DNA of 64,000 bases. Source: Cristatella mucedo (lineage: Eukaryota; Bryozoa; Phylactolaemata; Cristatellidae). The stretch's first letter is position 1; each line of letters starts with the position of its first letter. The notes under the pieces are model-generated. The model saw only the letters and a program-made list of their open reading frames with translations. It made no database searches and had not been told where the DNA came from. Where the stretch lies: contig WPIO01000001.1 in assembly GCA_009760855.2 (NCBI GenBank), positions 5,076,501 to 5,140,500 of the forward strand. The letters are read 5' to 3'. The position numbers and the translations under genes were made by a program. Of this stretch, positions 35,020 through 46,105 are shown in pieces.

Positions 35020-37270
35020 AATCTTACGAGGATCATCATTTAATTTGGAAAGTTTTCTGCCATCCACAAGTCGGTATAATTAATACGTGCAGCATAGCAG
35101 TTGGTAGAATTCGATATGCTGGATTGCTGGAAGTGATTGAACCAAAGGTACCAATAAGTGTCATCTGCATAGAAGTAAGAGCCTATATTGTTATTGGCAA
35201 TAACATTAGCAAAAGGAAGAGTATAAGCCGTGGAACAAACCCGACCAAGAACAGAGCTCCGAGGTACATCGTGCGTCAGGGGTTCCTCAGATGACCTCTC
35301 TCCGTTCGCAACAATGCTCCGAAGTCTCCCGCTGAAATAAAATAGGACCTGAACATTTTTAGTGCTGTGCCAGTGATGCCCAGGTCAGATGAGAGGCACT
35401 CGTAAAGGGGTCGGTAATCAATAGTATCAAAAGCTGTTGAGAGATCGAGTAAAACAAGCACGGAGGCTCTACCTAAGTTGGGAGTCCTAAGGAGGTCGTT
35501 ATACACTCAAGGCTATTCTGACTATTTGGAGAGATTAGCTCTAAAACCAGACTATAACTTACTAGCTAGGTGTGAAGTTTCAATGGAAAGGTTTAGCTGG
35601 TCTGCCGTGACTCGTTCCAGTGTCTTTGCTGGGAGCGGTTGAAGAGAGACTGGACAGAAGTTGCTAAAGTTCTCTTGGTCTAGAGCTGTTTTCTTGAGTA
35701 GTGGCTTAGCTACAGCTTTCGAAAATTAAATTTATTAACTTAACCTGATGCTACAGGCGTATTTATGTTAGATATGAATAGCATCAGCAGATCTGCGCAT
35801 TCTAGAAGCAGAACAGCGGGAATAAAGTTTTGTGGACAAGTTGTCTTTTCTAATTGGGACATTAAATTCAGCTTGAGGACACCCGTGGCCTCCTGGAATG
35901 TAAATAGTGGCGTTGCACACGATATAGGGACATGAGTCAAGAGGGGATGCTTCCATCCTAGGAAAGAACTCTCTGATCATGTCTACCTTCTTGAAAAACT
36001 AAAGAGGCGATCAGCAAGATAACCTCAAGGATCAATAGGTAATGGGCTAACCTGGGAGGGTTAAGGAGATCATTGATCGTGACGTTACTATTTTTAGATT
36101 TTATATAAAGGATTCAATAGCGTGTTTGTCTAAGCTATACCTGGTCTTTGCTAGGATCAATTGTTACGACGTACAGTAAGCCTCCTATGCCTGCCGATGG
36201 ACAGATAGTTTTGGTATATTTTTTGCATTTAAAGCATACGCTTAGTAGACCTAGCTAGTTTAATGTCTGAGGTAAACTATAGCCCTTCTGAGCGAGGACG
36301 CACAGCACACTTAATCAAAAGTTTCAACTCGTCAATCACGTCAGAAATTGCCATGTTTCAGCATTCTTCCTGTGATGACAGATCGAATGGGGGATAAAGA
36401 AGTAGGGGTGAAGACGATATTCTCCCATTGACGGCATCGATGTCCAGGGGTTTGAGGTTTCTCTATTCATAAGTGACTTTAGATGCCGAGGAGGGCACAC
36501 ACTGTAGACTATAAAGGGACGTGATAGCTCATGAGTTAAGGTTCTCGCTATTCACGATCAAGGTCGTGAATTCGAGTGCTGCTTTTAGAAAGCCTTTATT
36601 GTTAACTGCAAGCTGTTCTGCAGCTCTATAAATGAGGCTGTAAAATGAGCTAGTATTTATTATTTAATCTATTTTTTCGGGTGAATGAGATTAGAATGTG
36701 GTCAGATATGCAGGATTTAATAATACTGAGTGATGATAGCATACACTGGTTGGAGAAACTTAAGCAGGGGTAAAGAAATTTGGTTTGAGTAATGTCGTGC
36801 ACAGGAGCCACAGAAGAAAATGATCAGATCAGTGCCCAAGAAAGTCTTTGAAATTGACTAGATCTGCATCGAACCCCGATTTATTAAAACGACTTTCAAC
36901 CATGCAGTTAACGTGGTGCATCTTTTAAGGTTTCTTTTATAATTTGAAAGGAGTCTCCATGACTCTGTACACGGATAGAACGAACGGGAGCATGCTTGTC
37001 AAGAGCACTCCTAAGTGTCATGTTCACTACAACAGCGAGGGCATCGAGGCTGTCGGTCGAGTCTGGGTGCAGATCAAAAAGACCTGCATCCCAAACAGAT
37101 TTAAAACTTGTCTATGTCAATGCTTTTTTAAGTTATGGCGGTGGACAAGTTCGAAATTACTCTGTACGCACAAGGGACCAGGAGCAGTAAACGAGACAGA
37201 ACAAGGATCCGAGAGGGTCAGCGGGCACACCACAAGGTCAGTGGCGCAGACATTGACTACAAGGGTTTCG
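35020..37270 (-). mobile_element. Long decayed LINE, endonuclease end to reverse transcriptase
   Basis: In minus order it has an endonuclease C-terminal/linker part (37,270-36,930, similar to 49,740-50,040 of subfamily A), a linker (36,480-35,740), and the reverse transcriptase (35,700-35,020). The RT part carries LSTAFDTIDY and a FYADD box at about 35,165, and is closer to subfamily B. A SINE interrupts it at 36,515-36,680. All frames are broken and the 3' end is missing. Confidence 0.65.
36515..36680 (+). mobile_element. Second SINE type, copy 2, inside a LINE
   Basis: The A-box-like GATAGCTCATGAGTTAAGG (36,521) and B-box-like GTGAATTCGAGTGC (36,566) are at pol III spacing. The rest (CTTTATTGTTAACTGCAAG, GAGGCTGTAAAATGAGCTA, ATTTATTATTTAAT) parallels 26,330-26,520. 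Confidence 0.65.
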
Positions 37271-39044
37271 GAAGTTATTCTAAGTATTCGTAAAACTGGA
37301 TGACAAGATTCTGCTAAAGGTTTCTTCAGGTTTTTTCATTTTTTTACATTGTGTAGTTTATCGTAAAAAACATGATAGGCAAACATTTTACAATATTAAG
37401 AAATCCATTTCAATATGCATTGTTAGACTGAACATTAATTTATATGTTAATGTTGGTTAAAGGAATCCTTATCAAGAAGCAATGATACAATACAGTATTA
37501 GAATTGGCAGAATACCAATCTACTTCTGCTGGAAGAAGAGCATGTATTGATTTTCTTTAAATTTCGGCAACTTTATTTTAGGGGCTGTCATTCAAATCCC
37601 CTGCAACTAATAAAATCTAGAATAAACCATGCAGCCACAATCAATATCCATCCGTTCTTTTCAGTAATTAATTTATGATTAAACTTTTTCTAATACGCTC
37701 CTCGGCGGAATGGTATACACGGGGCATGGGTTGGATAAGGAATATAAATCATCTATAGGCATTCAGAAGTGGTGGGCTACGAGTTGATTGGTTATGCAGA
37801 AATAACTTCAGCCGGGAGAGGCACGCATAAGCGCATATAGGACAATGCACAGGGTAGTGATGAGACGAGTAAGTAGATCCATAGTCCGCTTTATTTTGGC
37901 TCTCGCTCAGCACTAACCAGGCTGCACTCCCTTCGTCTTCTGGTTTTTCATCAGAAAAATGTGACTGAGTGCAAAATGAGGAAGACTCTAGAAAAATTAA
38001 TATTGAATCTCGGAAAGTCTACTGAATTTGCTTGATCTATCAAACTCCTGTCAGTGTAGATAGTTGCTTATTGAGCACAATTGCGCTTTTATTGAATAAT
38101 TTAGCATCTACCTTAAAATGATTTCTGGTTTTATAAACATTTCATAGATAGCGTCGCCTCTACAGTTACGAGGCACAACAATTAAGCTGTTAGGCGACCC
38201 ACGGCTTTCCTTTCAACAAAAAAGGCTTCACTAGCTTCACATTGACCGATACGATGCAGCGCTCCGATCTTTTGGTTTTCAAAGGGTCAAATTTGCTTCT
38301 CTATGACTGACACCAAGATCATGGGCCAGTAATGGTCAAAGATATCTCCATTATAGCTATTGCAGCTACCAATGGAAAAGGAGCGAACAGCAAAGTCTTG
38401 CAAAGTTGCTTCACCGAGTTCAGGTTAAATCCGGCACGGCTGGATATCTAGATCATCCAAAGTATTGTCAGCCCACTTACCAGTGGGTGGCAACGACATG
38501 CCAGTCAGTCCCAACTATGGGATCTGCCAGGGGATGTCTTTAAATACATATCCTTGCGTCTCAATCGGTAATGTTACCATTTACCCTCTCTTCACGAGAC
38601 AGCAAGCGCTTTAAAAGATAATGTACAGAAGCAAGGTATCATTTTCTACAATATTTCAAACCGGAGCTTCAAGCCAAAGTCATCTGAGCTAAACACTTTG
38701 TTGCTATGGAAGCTTGAATTTGTATTCACGGACAAAAGCCTCACTTCTGCAAATTTGTAGAAATGGAGCTCTGCTTGCACGGCTTCACTTGCCACCAGCA
38801 CCATAGTTTCGGACAAAGATTCTGGCATTCGTGAGTGCATCGAGTGAGGGCGCTTTGGTGAATCGCTTGATGACGTACCGCACATGACAATTCTTGCGCT
38901 AGTCTTACAGCGGAAACCGACTCTTTTTGCTGATCACAGAATACGTAATGGTTGCAGCTCATGAGGAAATTTAAAACTAAAAGCCTTGCACATGCATCCA
39001 AAGTGCACCTGCATTCGGCTCGAGCATTTAAGTGTTCAGTTATA
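37271..39044. other. Nothing recognised
   Basis: No supported feature between the LINE and the right duplicated segment. Confidence 0.4.
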
Positions 39045-39253
39045 GCCAAAGCTTGCGGTGAGAGCAAGATATTGTAATCTAGGTGGCTCAATTTTAGAGA
39101 ACGCCGGAACGAAAACTCAAAGGATACGAGGTCGTTCGCAGGACATGGCCACGTCTTTCTGCTCTCAGTCCCACTCAACAGGGCCTTCTGCGGCTCCGCA
39201 TTTAAAATTAGTTTCCTTAAGAGGGGAGCAAAAAAATTGATGCATTGATAGGT

Positions 39254-39537
<284 letters not shown>

Positions 39538-40014
39538 AAGCGCTTGTCATGGTTCAACGACTAAGCATGCTGCAAGAATGTGAGATGGCGCCAGGATTGC
39601 CGATCGAGAGTCGGCGACCCATTCAGGAAGCCAGAGGAGCGTGACCGCGAATTTACGGGCTCGAGCCCTCTAAGCTGGGCGGTAAGGTGGGAGCCCTGGA
39701 TAGAACAATGGACTGGCCGTGTCGCATGAAAGCGGAGATGCGAGCGCTACTCGAACCGGATGACTCAGGATAATGGTTACATCTCGCCAGGAGCCTTCAT
39801 TGTCCTCGTTCGCGAAGCGGTTTCTATCTAGCTATGAACAATTTTGCCGTCCATTATGACTGAGCACAATACCGATTACGCCACGATTGCCTGGCGTAAG
39901 CGCAAGCCGGAGCAATGTCGAAGGTCGCTGCTTTGCGCCCGCCGGTGTTTTTCATACTCTAATATTTGCACACGCACAGTTCAACCGACCGGATAATTCT
40001 ATTTGTTATTCCAG

Positions 40015-40168
40015 CTCAGGTTCGCCGTGCTCCGCCTTTAAGTGCCCGGTGCAAATAAAAGGGGCAGCTCTTGGTGACGCACAAGTCCAAAGCAAGCTCG
40101 ATAATAGTTTCACTTGTGAGCTAGACGCGTTACGATGTCAGCCCATCCGTTTTGCTAGTCAATGCTAA
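40015..40168 (+). CDS. Candidate exon conserved between the two duplicated segments, right copy (hypothetical)
   Basis: After ATTTGTTATTCCAG the frame reads SGSPCSAFKCPVQIKGAA, DAQVQSKL and TCELDALRCQPI, closing with a stop at 40,166-40,168. It matches 18,286-18,163 in acceptor, phase and Cys positions (CSxFKC ... TCEL). Function unknown; no homologue recognised. Confidence 0.35.
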
Positions 40169-40310
40169 CATCAAACGGTGTGATCTGCAGAAGGTTGTTC
40201 GAGGGCTTCGTTAGGTTTTTTACTCTGTATCTGCTAAAGTGCAGCGACGAATCTCTCTATTTAACCGTCCTGCTGCAGTAGTCAAAGTAATGCTGCACTA
40301 TTTGGTGTAG

Positions 40311-41254
40311 TAGTTTTCTTGCAGTGTTTTTGTAGTTTCTCACTTGAGCTGCGAATACATCAGCAAAGACAGAAGTGGAACATTGGAATGCCATGTGAGC
40401 CAAAACATGGCAGTCCACGAGATTGTTAAAGGTTTCTGGATAAAAACCTATAGGAACTGGACATGTCAGCTGCACATGATTATTCAGTTGTAATTAAAGC
40501 TTCGAGCTACGGAGTTGCATGCCGAAATCTGGTTCCTTGCACTCCCACATCTCCGTCACCACGCACTACACTTGCCTACATGAAATATATGGAATTGATG
40601 GAATTGATAAATTAAGGAAGAGGGCATGAATTATTGCGGCAGCACTACGCCACCGTCGGCAGACCTGCGTGTATTAGTGCTGCAACTTTGACGAGTGACC
40701 CTTTCTTCAAGGGTAGCTGCTCTGCCAGAAGCTGTCATCTGACGCAGACGCTTGGCAGAACTTACTTTTCACGAAAGTCTCTGCGTATTGATATTGAATT
40801 TAGCTTCAACCATATCCTGGTCATTATTATACTAGGTCAAAATCAAGGCGTACTTCTGAAACCGGATTGGATTTCAACCTTTTTTAGTCTTTCGTTAACT
40901 AGGTAGCCACTGCTTTTCTCTGCCTCTGTCTGGGCTTAACCGACGGCTTTGTGTCAAGCATCGAATAGATTTCCAAATAATCTCTCTCTCTCTCTCTCTG
41001 GCCTGCAGCTTGCATTACTTGCTTTCATGAGCCAACCAACCTATCCGACATTCGTGGCCGTTCACTGTGCTCTCGCGCTCACGCAGCGTCTCTGGTCCTT
41101 GTCAACGTCTTGTCCTACTAAAGCGGAATCCCTTGGCTATCTGGCCTCCAGCTCTTAAGGACAACACGTCTGGAGCTCGCATTGGGCTTCTGCCCTCTCC
41201 TGCAATACATTTTGTCATCCTTTAGCTAACATTTTAAACGCACCAGCTTATTAC
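40311..41254. other. Nothing recognised
   Basis: A short TC run at 40,981-40,999 is the only simple repeat. Confidence 0.4.
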
Positions 41255-41455
41255 AACATTTGGCGAGTCTTTGTGGTTCGTTCTTCGTGTGCATGTACCT
41301 GCTTGCACTATGCTGGCTGCTGGTCGATTTTAACACAACTTACAGCACAAATTATTTGGTAATGCTTTCTATAAAGCATCTGTAAAGTACTCCGAAAGAG
41401 ATTCCGTTATCTGAGGATGTTTTACAAATGTATTATCATTATTTTATTATTACAG
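41255..41455 (+). mobile_element. LINE subfamily B 3'-end fragment
   Basis: An eroded version of the subfamily 3' untranslated region (GTGGTTCGTTCTTCGTGTGC, then GTAAAGTACTCCGAAAGAGAT and ATTATCATTATTTTATTATT). It ends just before the hAT terminal repeat. Confidence 0.6.
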
Positions 41456-41779
41456 TTAAAGACGCAAATGCTCATCCGAGTTTCCTGCAAGCGCAGGGGT
41501 GTGCAAACATTTTAACTCGAAGGCCACAACGGTTTCTAAAATTTGGCAGAGGGGCCGGGCCAGAATAGGAGAATGGTGTGTTTTTGTGAGCTAATACTAA
41601 TTAAATGTAAAAACCATTATGTGAAAAGATTTGGCCTTTAGCAGGCAGCACAACATCATTGTGCTTAGTTTATTTCAACAATTGTTTTACGCATTAATAA
41701 ATTTTATAACGTAGTAATAAACTCTCATTTAGTGTCAGTGGTAGCAGTGTTGGTCTCCTTTTTTTGCAATTGCAACAAT

Positions 41780-42529
41780 GTCTGGCGTTATATTTGCTGT
41801 GGCTATTCTTAAGATAAATCCTAGGTGTTGGTCTGTTAACTTGGATCTGAGACGGGCTTTTTGATGTTCATGACGCTGAATGTCTGTTCACACACATAGG
41901 TTGAGCCAAACAACGTCAGCATCTTCTGTGCAATCCTGGGGGGGGGGTTAGAAACGTGGCTTTGTTAAGTGAAGCATAAAAGTCGTTCAGTTTAAGGGAG
42001 TTGAACTTCTCCTTCAATACAAAGTCATACTGAAGATCTACCAGTTCCAACTGCAGCTCTTGTGGTGCAGTTTCAGGGTCATGTGACAGGGGAAGGACAC
42101 CAGCTGAAGTGATTTTTTAGTTTTTTCAAAGTCGCAGAAACGACGGCAGAAATATCCGTGCAGGTCGTCCAGTTTGCTGTATTTCTGCGCTTTTCGGGTC
42201 GCCTCTTTCTGCATGGCTAGTGTGGGTAAATGAGTGACAGATTTGTTTGAATTTTGTCTGGAGAAAAGAGTCAGCTTGGATTTTAAGGCCCCTAACATTT
42301 GTGTACATGTCGAGCACAAATTGATCTTTCCTCTGTACCTTGGCGTTCAAGTCATTCATGTTCGAAAGTATTTCCGCAGCGAACGCAAAGTCACAAAGCC
42401 AGTTTTTGTCACGTAGCTCAGGAAATTCATCGGATCTCCACCTTTAAATCCAAAAATGCAGTGACAGCCTCCTTCAGCTCCCACACACTTTAAAAGACTT
42501 TGTCCAAACTTAGCAAGCGCACACGAGAA
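41780..42529 (-). pseudogene. hAT transposase, C-terminal half
   Basis: Minus-strand frames resume after the nested LINE with VRLLSLDKVF and ELKEAVTAFLDLK, continue through SKLTLFSRQNSNKSVTHLPT and DLHGYFCRRFCDFEK, and end with AQKMLTLFGSTYVCEQTFSVMN, the hATC dimerisation block. Several frameshifts and a stop before the end inactivate it. A run of nine G residues at about 41,940 causes one of the frame breaks. Confidence 0.8.
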
Positions 42530-43520
42530 TGCATGCATTGATGACATCCGCACATGGTTGGCAGCAAATTTTCTAAAACTAAACGATGATAAAACTTACT
42601 AGTTATGGGAAAACCCAGTGTGATTCAGAGATTGGAAAGGCTGACTCTCAAAATTGGCTCTGCCAGCATATCTCCTGTTGCATCAGCTCGAAATCTAGGT
42701 GTCATATTCCAAATCGACCTCTCGTTAGACGACCATATCAGCTCCACAGTCAAATCTGCCTATTTTCAGCTTCATAACATAGCTAAAATTCGGGCTTGTT
42801 TAGATAAGGATACCACCTCCAAGTTGGTCCATGCATTCGTGACATCCTGTACCGACTTCTGTAACTCCCTGCTGGCTTGCCTACCTGCACCTGCAATCAG
42901 GCACTTACAGCTGGTGCACAACTCTGCAGCTAGGCTTGTCTGTCGTGAGCGTCGCAGTTGCCACATCACAACACTTCTCGCCGACCTGTACTGGCTACCA
43001 GTCAAGAAACGGATCGACTTAAAGGTTTTGTCGCTCACTTTTAGGTCCCTTCATTCTATGGCTTCAGCCTATCTGTCAGATATACTACCCCATCAGGCCA
43101 AGCATCGTACCACCCGCTTTTCGGAATCCAACAGTCTAGAAATACCTCATACAAACCTTAAATCCTTTGGAGACCGTGCATTTAGCTCGTATGCTCCCAA
43201 AGCCTGGAACTCCCTCCCGACATGCGTCAGAACATCCCCTGACCTGACCACATTTAAAATAAACTTAAAAACACACCTATTTAGGACAGCATTTAGTGGG
43301 TCCCTGTGATTCGTCCTTGATGTGCTTATGCGTGCTGACACTGTCTCTGCTGCCACTAACCACATTTGCATGCTGACCCTGTGCATGTCACCCCTAACCA
43401 TATTATTCATTTTGTTTGTTTTTCAAGCATGATTTTACTTACCATTCAGTTGCATTTCCCTTTGCAGCAAATGTAAAGCGGCTGAAAGAGAATAAGTTCT
43501 CTGAGGGTGCTTTATCAAGT

Positions 43521-43560
<40 letters not shown>
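42530..43560 (+). mobile_element. LINE subfamily B, young copy nested in the hAT element
   Basis: The copy starts at GCATGCATTGATGACATCCG, very close to where the copy at 24,776 also begins. It keeps a 234-codon open frame (42,605-43,309, MGKPSVIQRLERLTLKIGSA to HLFRTAFSGSL) and ends in the hairpin plus about a dozen TTA units. It interrupts the transposase between QDLL and VRLLSL. No target-site duplication is obvious. It must postdate the hAT insertion. Confidence 0.92.
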
Positions 43561-44566
43561 AGTAAGTCCTGGTGGTCTGCATCGGTTTCTTCCAGGAACG
43601 CGATAAAGTGACGATGCTGAAGTCTCCTTGCTCGCATTAAGTTAAAACGTTTTACGTCTGGATTCACGACACGATTTAGCTGCAATATAGACTTACACAA
43701 AACTTCCTGATGAATGAAGAAGTGGAGGAAAATAACATCCTCATTATGATTTTCCTGCTTTACTTTTTTCTGCAGTATTTTGTAGCAGCCCAACGTTTTT
43801 CCTAGTTAAATTTTGCGATCCATCCGTTGTGACATTGACAAGTTTACTCCAAATTAACTTTGTTCTCTCAATGACAGCAGACACCTGGTTATACATGTCC
43901 TCTCCCCTCGTTTTTTCTTTCATGGACCCCGTGGTCAAAAACTCCTCTGTGATCTTAAAACTGTCGCTAATCCCTTGGATAAAAATTAGGAGCTGAGCAG
44001 TGTCTTTTAAGTCGTTACTTTTATCCAGTGCTAGTGAATAAAACTTAAAGGACTCCGCCTTTTAGTTTAATTTTCTGGCTATATATTCGTCAATAGATTT
44101 CACACGGCGAGTCATAGTTCTGCGTGATAAACTGATTTTTTTCGAATTTGCCTTTGCTCTTCGGACAGAAGAGACCAGCTGTCTCTACTATGCATTCCTT
44201 TAAAAATTCGCCTTTGAAGAAAGACTTACTGGCCTTTGCTAATTTGAATGCCTGCAAGAAACGTGCCTTAGTACTTGGCTCTTGAATGGCAGTTTGTCTG
44301 TGGAAAAGGTTTTGCCGAGTTTGTAAATTAGTCATCAATCTTTGAGCTGTAGCTGACTGTTCTTGTGGAGACTGTTGGCTGGCGTAGTTAGCATTTTTTG
44401 TGGCAAAGTGATGGCTGATGTTGTATTCTTTAAAAACTGCTGGAGTTTGTTGGCATATCAGATGTACAACTGTCGATCGGACTTCAGTGAAAACACATTT
44501 GGTTGTCCACTCTTTATTGAACACTCGACACTCACTGTCTACTTTTCTTTTCTTCTGTTCGCTCAT
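43557..44566 (-). pseudogene. hAT transposase, N-terminal half
   Basis: The frame opens with MSEQKKRKVDSECRVFNKEW and holds a degenerate BED-type zinc finger: VVHLICQQ lacks the first Cys of CxxC, and HHFATKN lacks the final His. It continues with FLQAFKLAKASKSFFKGEFL. After frame breaks come SLALDKSND (first catalytic Asp), NVTTDGSQNLTRKNVG (second catalytic Asp) and LHFFIHQEVLCKSILQL up to QDLL, where the LINE cuts in. The similarity is to the hAT-derived domain of GTF2IRD2 and related ZBED-type proteins. Confidence 0.82.
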
Positions 44567-44820
44567 TTTTACTGAAGGGCTGAAAGTACATAGCAAGAAA
44601 ATAAAGTAGAGAGTAACCGCAATGCATCACACTCAAGGGTTAATGTCTTCGGGGTGCGCCATCTGCTGGGGAAAGATGGGAATTACAGATAAGTTAAATG
44701 ATTGAGGTGTCTTAATAATAAAATTTAATTTAATACTATAACGTGGACGAGTTCGGCGGGCCGGATTGACAAGCCCAATGAGCCGTATATGGCCCACAGG
44801 CCGTAGTTTGCCCAAGTCTA

Positions 44821-45661
44821 TACTAGCTCGTGTGAACCAGCCTTTTTTGTTTATGCTCATCGTGTGCGTTTTTCTTGTGCAAGATTTGGTGCATACTGCT
44901 AATTCAAGGCCCTAGTAACTTCTGACCCTGAGTATCTTTTCGTGTGCTTTCAGATGCTGACCTAAAGGTTATGCTGGCGTGCTTATGCTCCCGTGTCTAA
45001 GCTTGCTAACTTAGATTATTTTGGCCCTATGTTATCAATTCACTTGCAGGGTAGTATAAGAAGTTTAAATATGGTGCTACACTCAAGAAATATTATTTTA
45101 CAACAATGCCGAGGCCATCGTCGTGACCGTAGCTATGCAGTCTGTTTCGCACCATTAGGCTGCAAAGTAATCAGCAGAATTTTCAGTCTAGCACTACCTT
45201 TACGAAGAGTCAATAGGAAAGCCTTTTTTAAAGAGCGTCTGAAGTCTGGATAGAAGCCTCTAGGAGAAAATTAAGCCATTTTAATTAATTGTCTTCTATT
45301 TTTCAGAGTACTGAATGAGCTCTAAGCATATGTGCCATGACAGTAGTCAACTTCTTCTCCATTGATCTGGTTATAGGTGGTCATTTTCCGGAGGAACCGT
45401 GATTTGCATCGGAAGCTATTAAAAGGTTTTCTAACATTTAGTCGAAGTGAATCTGAGCATGTTCTTTCCCGCACCGAGAAAACGTGTGTCTATATCTAAC
45501 ACACGTCGCTTCTATAAGTCCAGAGGTTGTCGAGCCAGTAATTTTATATGAAATGTCTTTCCACACTGGTGGGAATATAGTTGGAGTTCAGCAGCCTGCC
45601 CTTGCTGCCGGCATCAAAATTTACCCGAAACCTTTTGATTTTTACGGAGGACCTCTGCTGC
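44821..45661. other. Nothing recognised
   Basis: No supported feature. Confidence 0.4.
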
Positions 45662-46105
45662 ATAATAATAATAATAATACACTTGATAAAGCGCCCCTAG
45701 AGAACTCAATCTCTTTCTAGGTGCTTCACATTTGCTGCAAAGAATTGAATGGTGAGTGGTATCATGCTTGATAAACAACACGAATAACATGGTTAGGGGT
45801 GACATGCTCATGGTCAACATGTAAGTGTGGTTAATGGCAGCATGCTGCTGTGTCAGCACGCATAAGCACATAAAGAACGAATCATAGGGACCCTCTAAGT
45901 TCTATCATAAATATGTGCTTTTTAATTACTTTTTAAATGTGGTCCATTCAGAGGATGTCGAGACGGAAGTCGGGAGTGAGTTATAGGCTGTAGGAGTATA
46001 CGAAGTAAAGGCATGGTCTCCAAAGGATTTGGGGTTTGTACGAAGTATAGGTAAACAGTTGGATTCCGGAAAGTGGGTGGCACGATGCTTAGCCTGGTGC
46101 ATCAT
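45662..46105 (-). mobile_element. LINE subfamily B, 3'-end copy
   Basis: Reverse complement of the subfamily C-terminus and 3' region, with ATT repeats and the hairpin at 45,662-45,745, then the LTMLFVLFIKHD-type frame and eroded upstream sequence. Confidence 0.8.

Larger units (their letters stand above)
41494..44820 (-). mobile_element. hAT-superfamily DNA transposon (GTF2IRD2-like transposase), split by a LINE
   Basis: The left end starts CAGGGGTGTGCAAAC (41,494). The right end, read inward, is TAGACTTGGGCAAACT (44,820-44,805). Both match the CAGGGGTGGGCAAACT type of hAT terminal repeat. The 8-bp flanks TGCAAGCG and TACTAGCT agree at five of eight positions, as expected of an old target duplication. 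The minus strand encodes a transposase with BED-type finger remnant, catalytic-core pieces and a C-terminal hATC dimerisation part. The LINE at 42,530-43,560 lies inside it in the opposite orientation. Confidence 0.85.
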
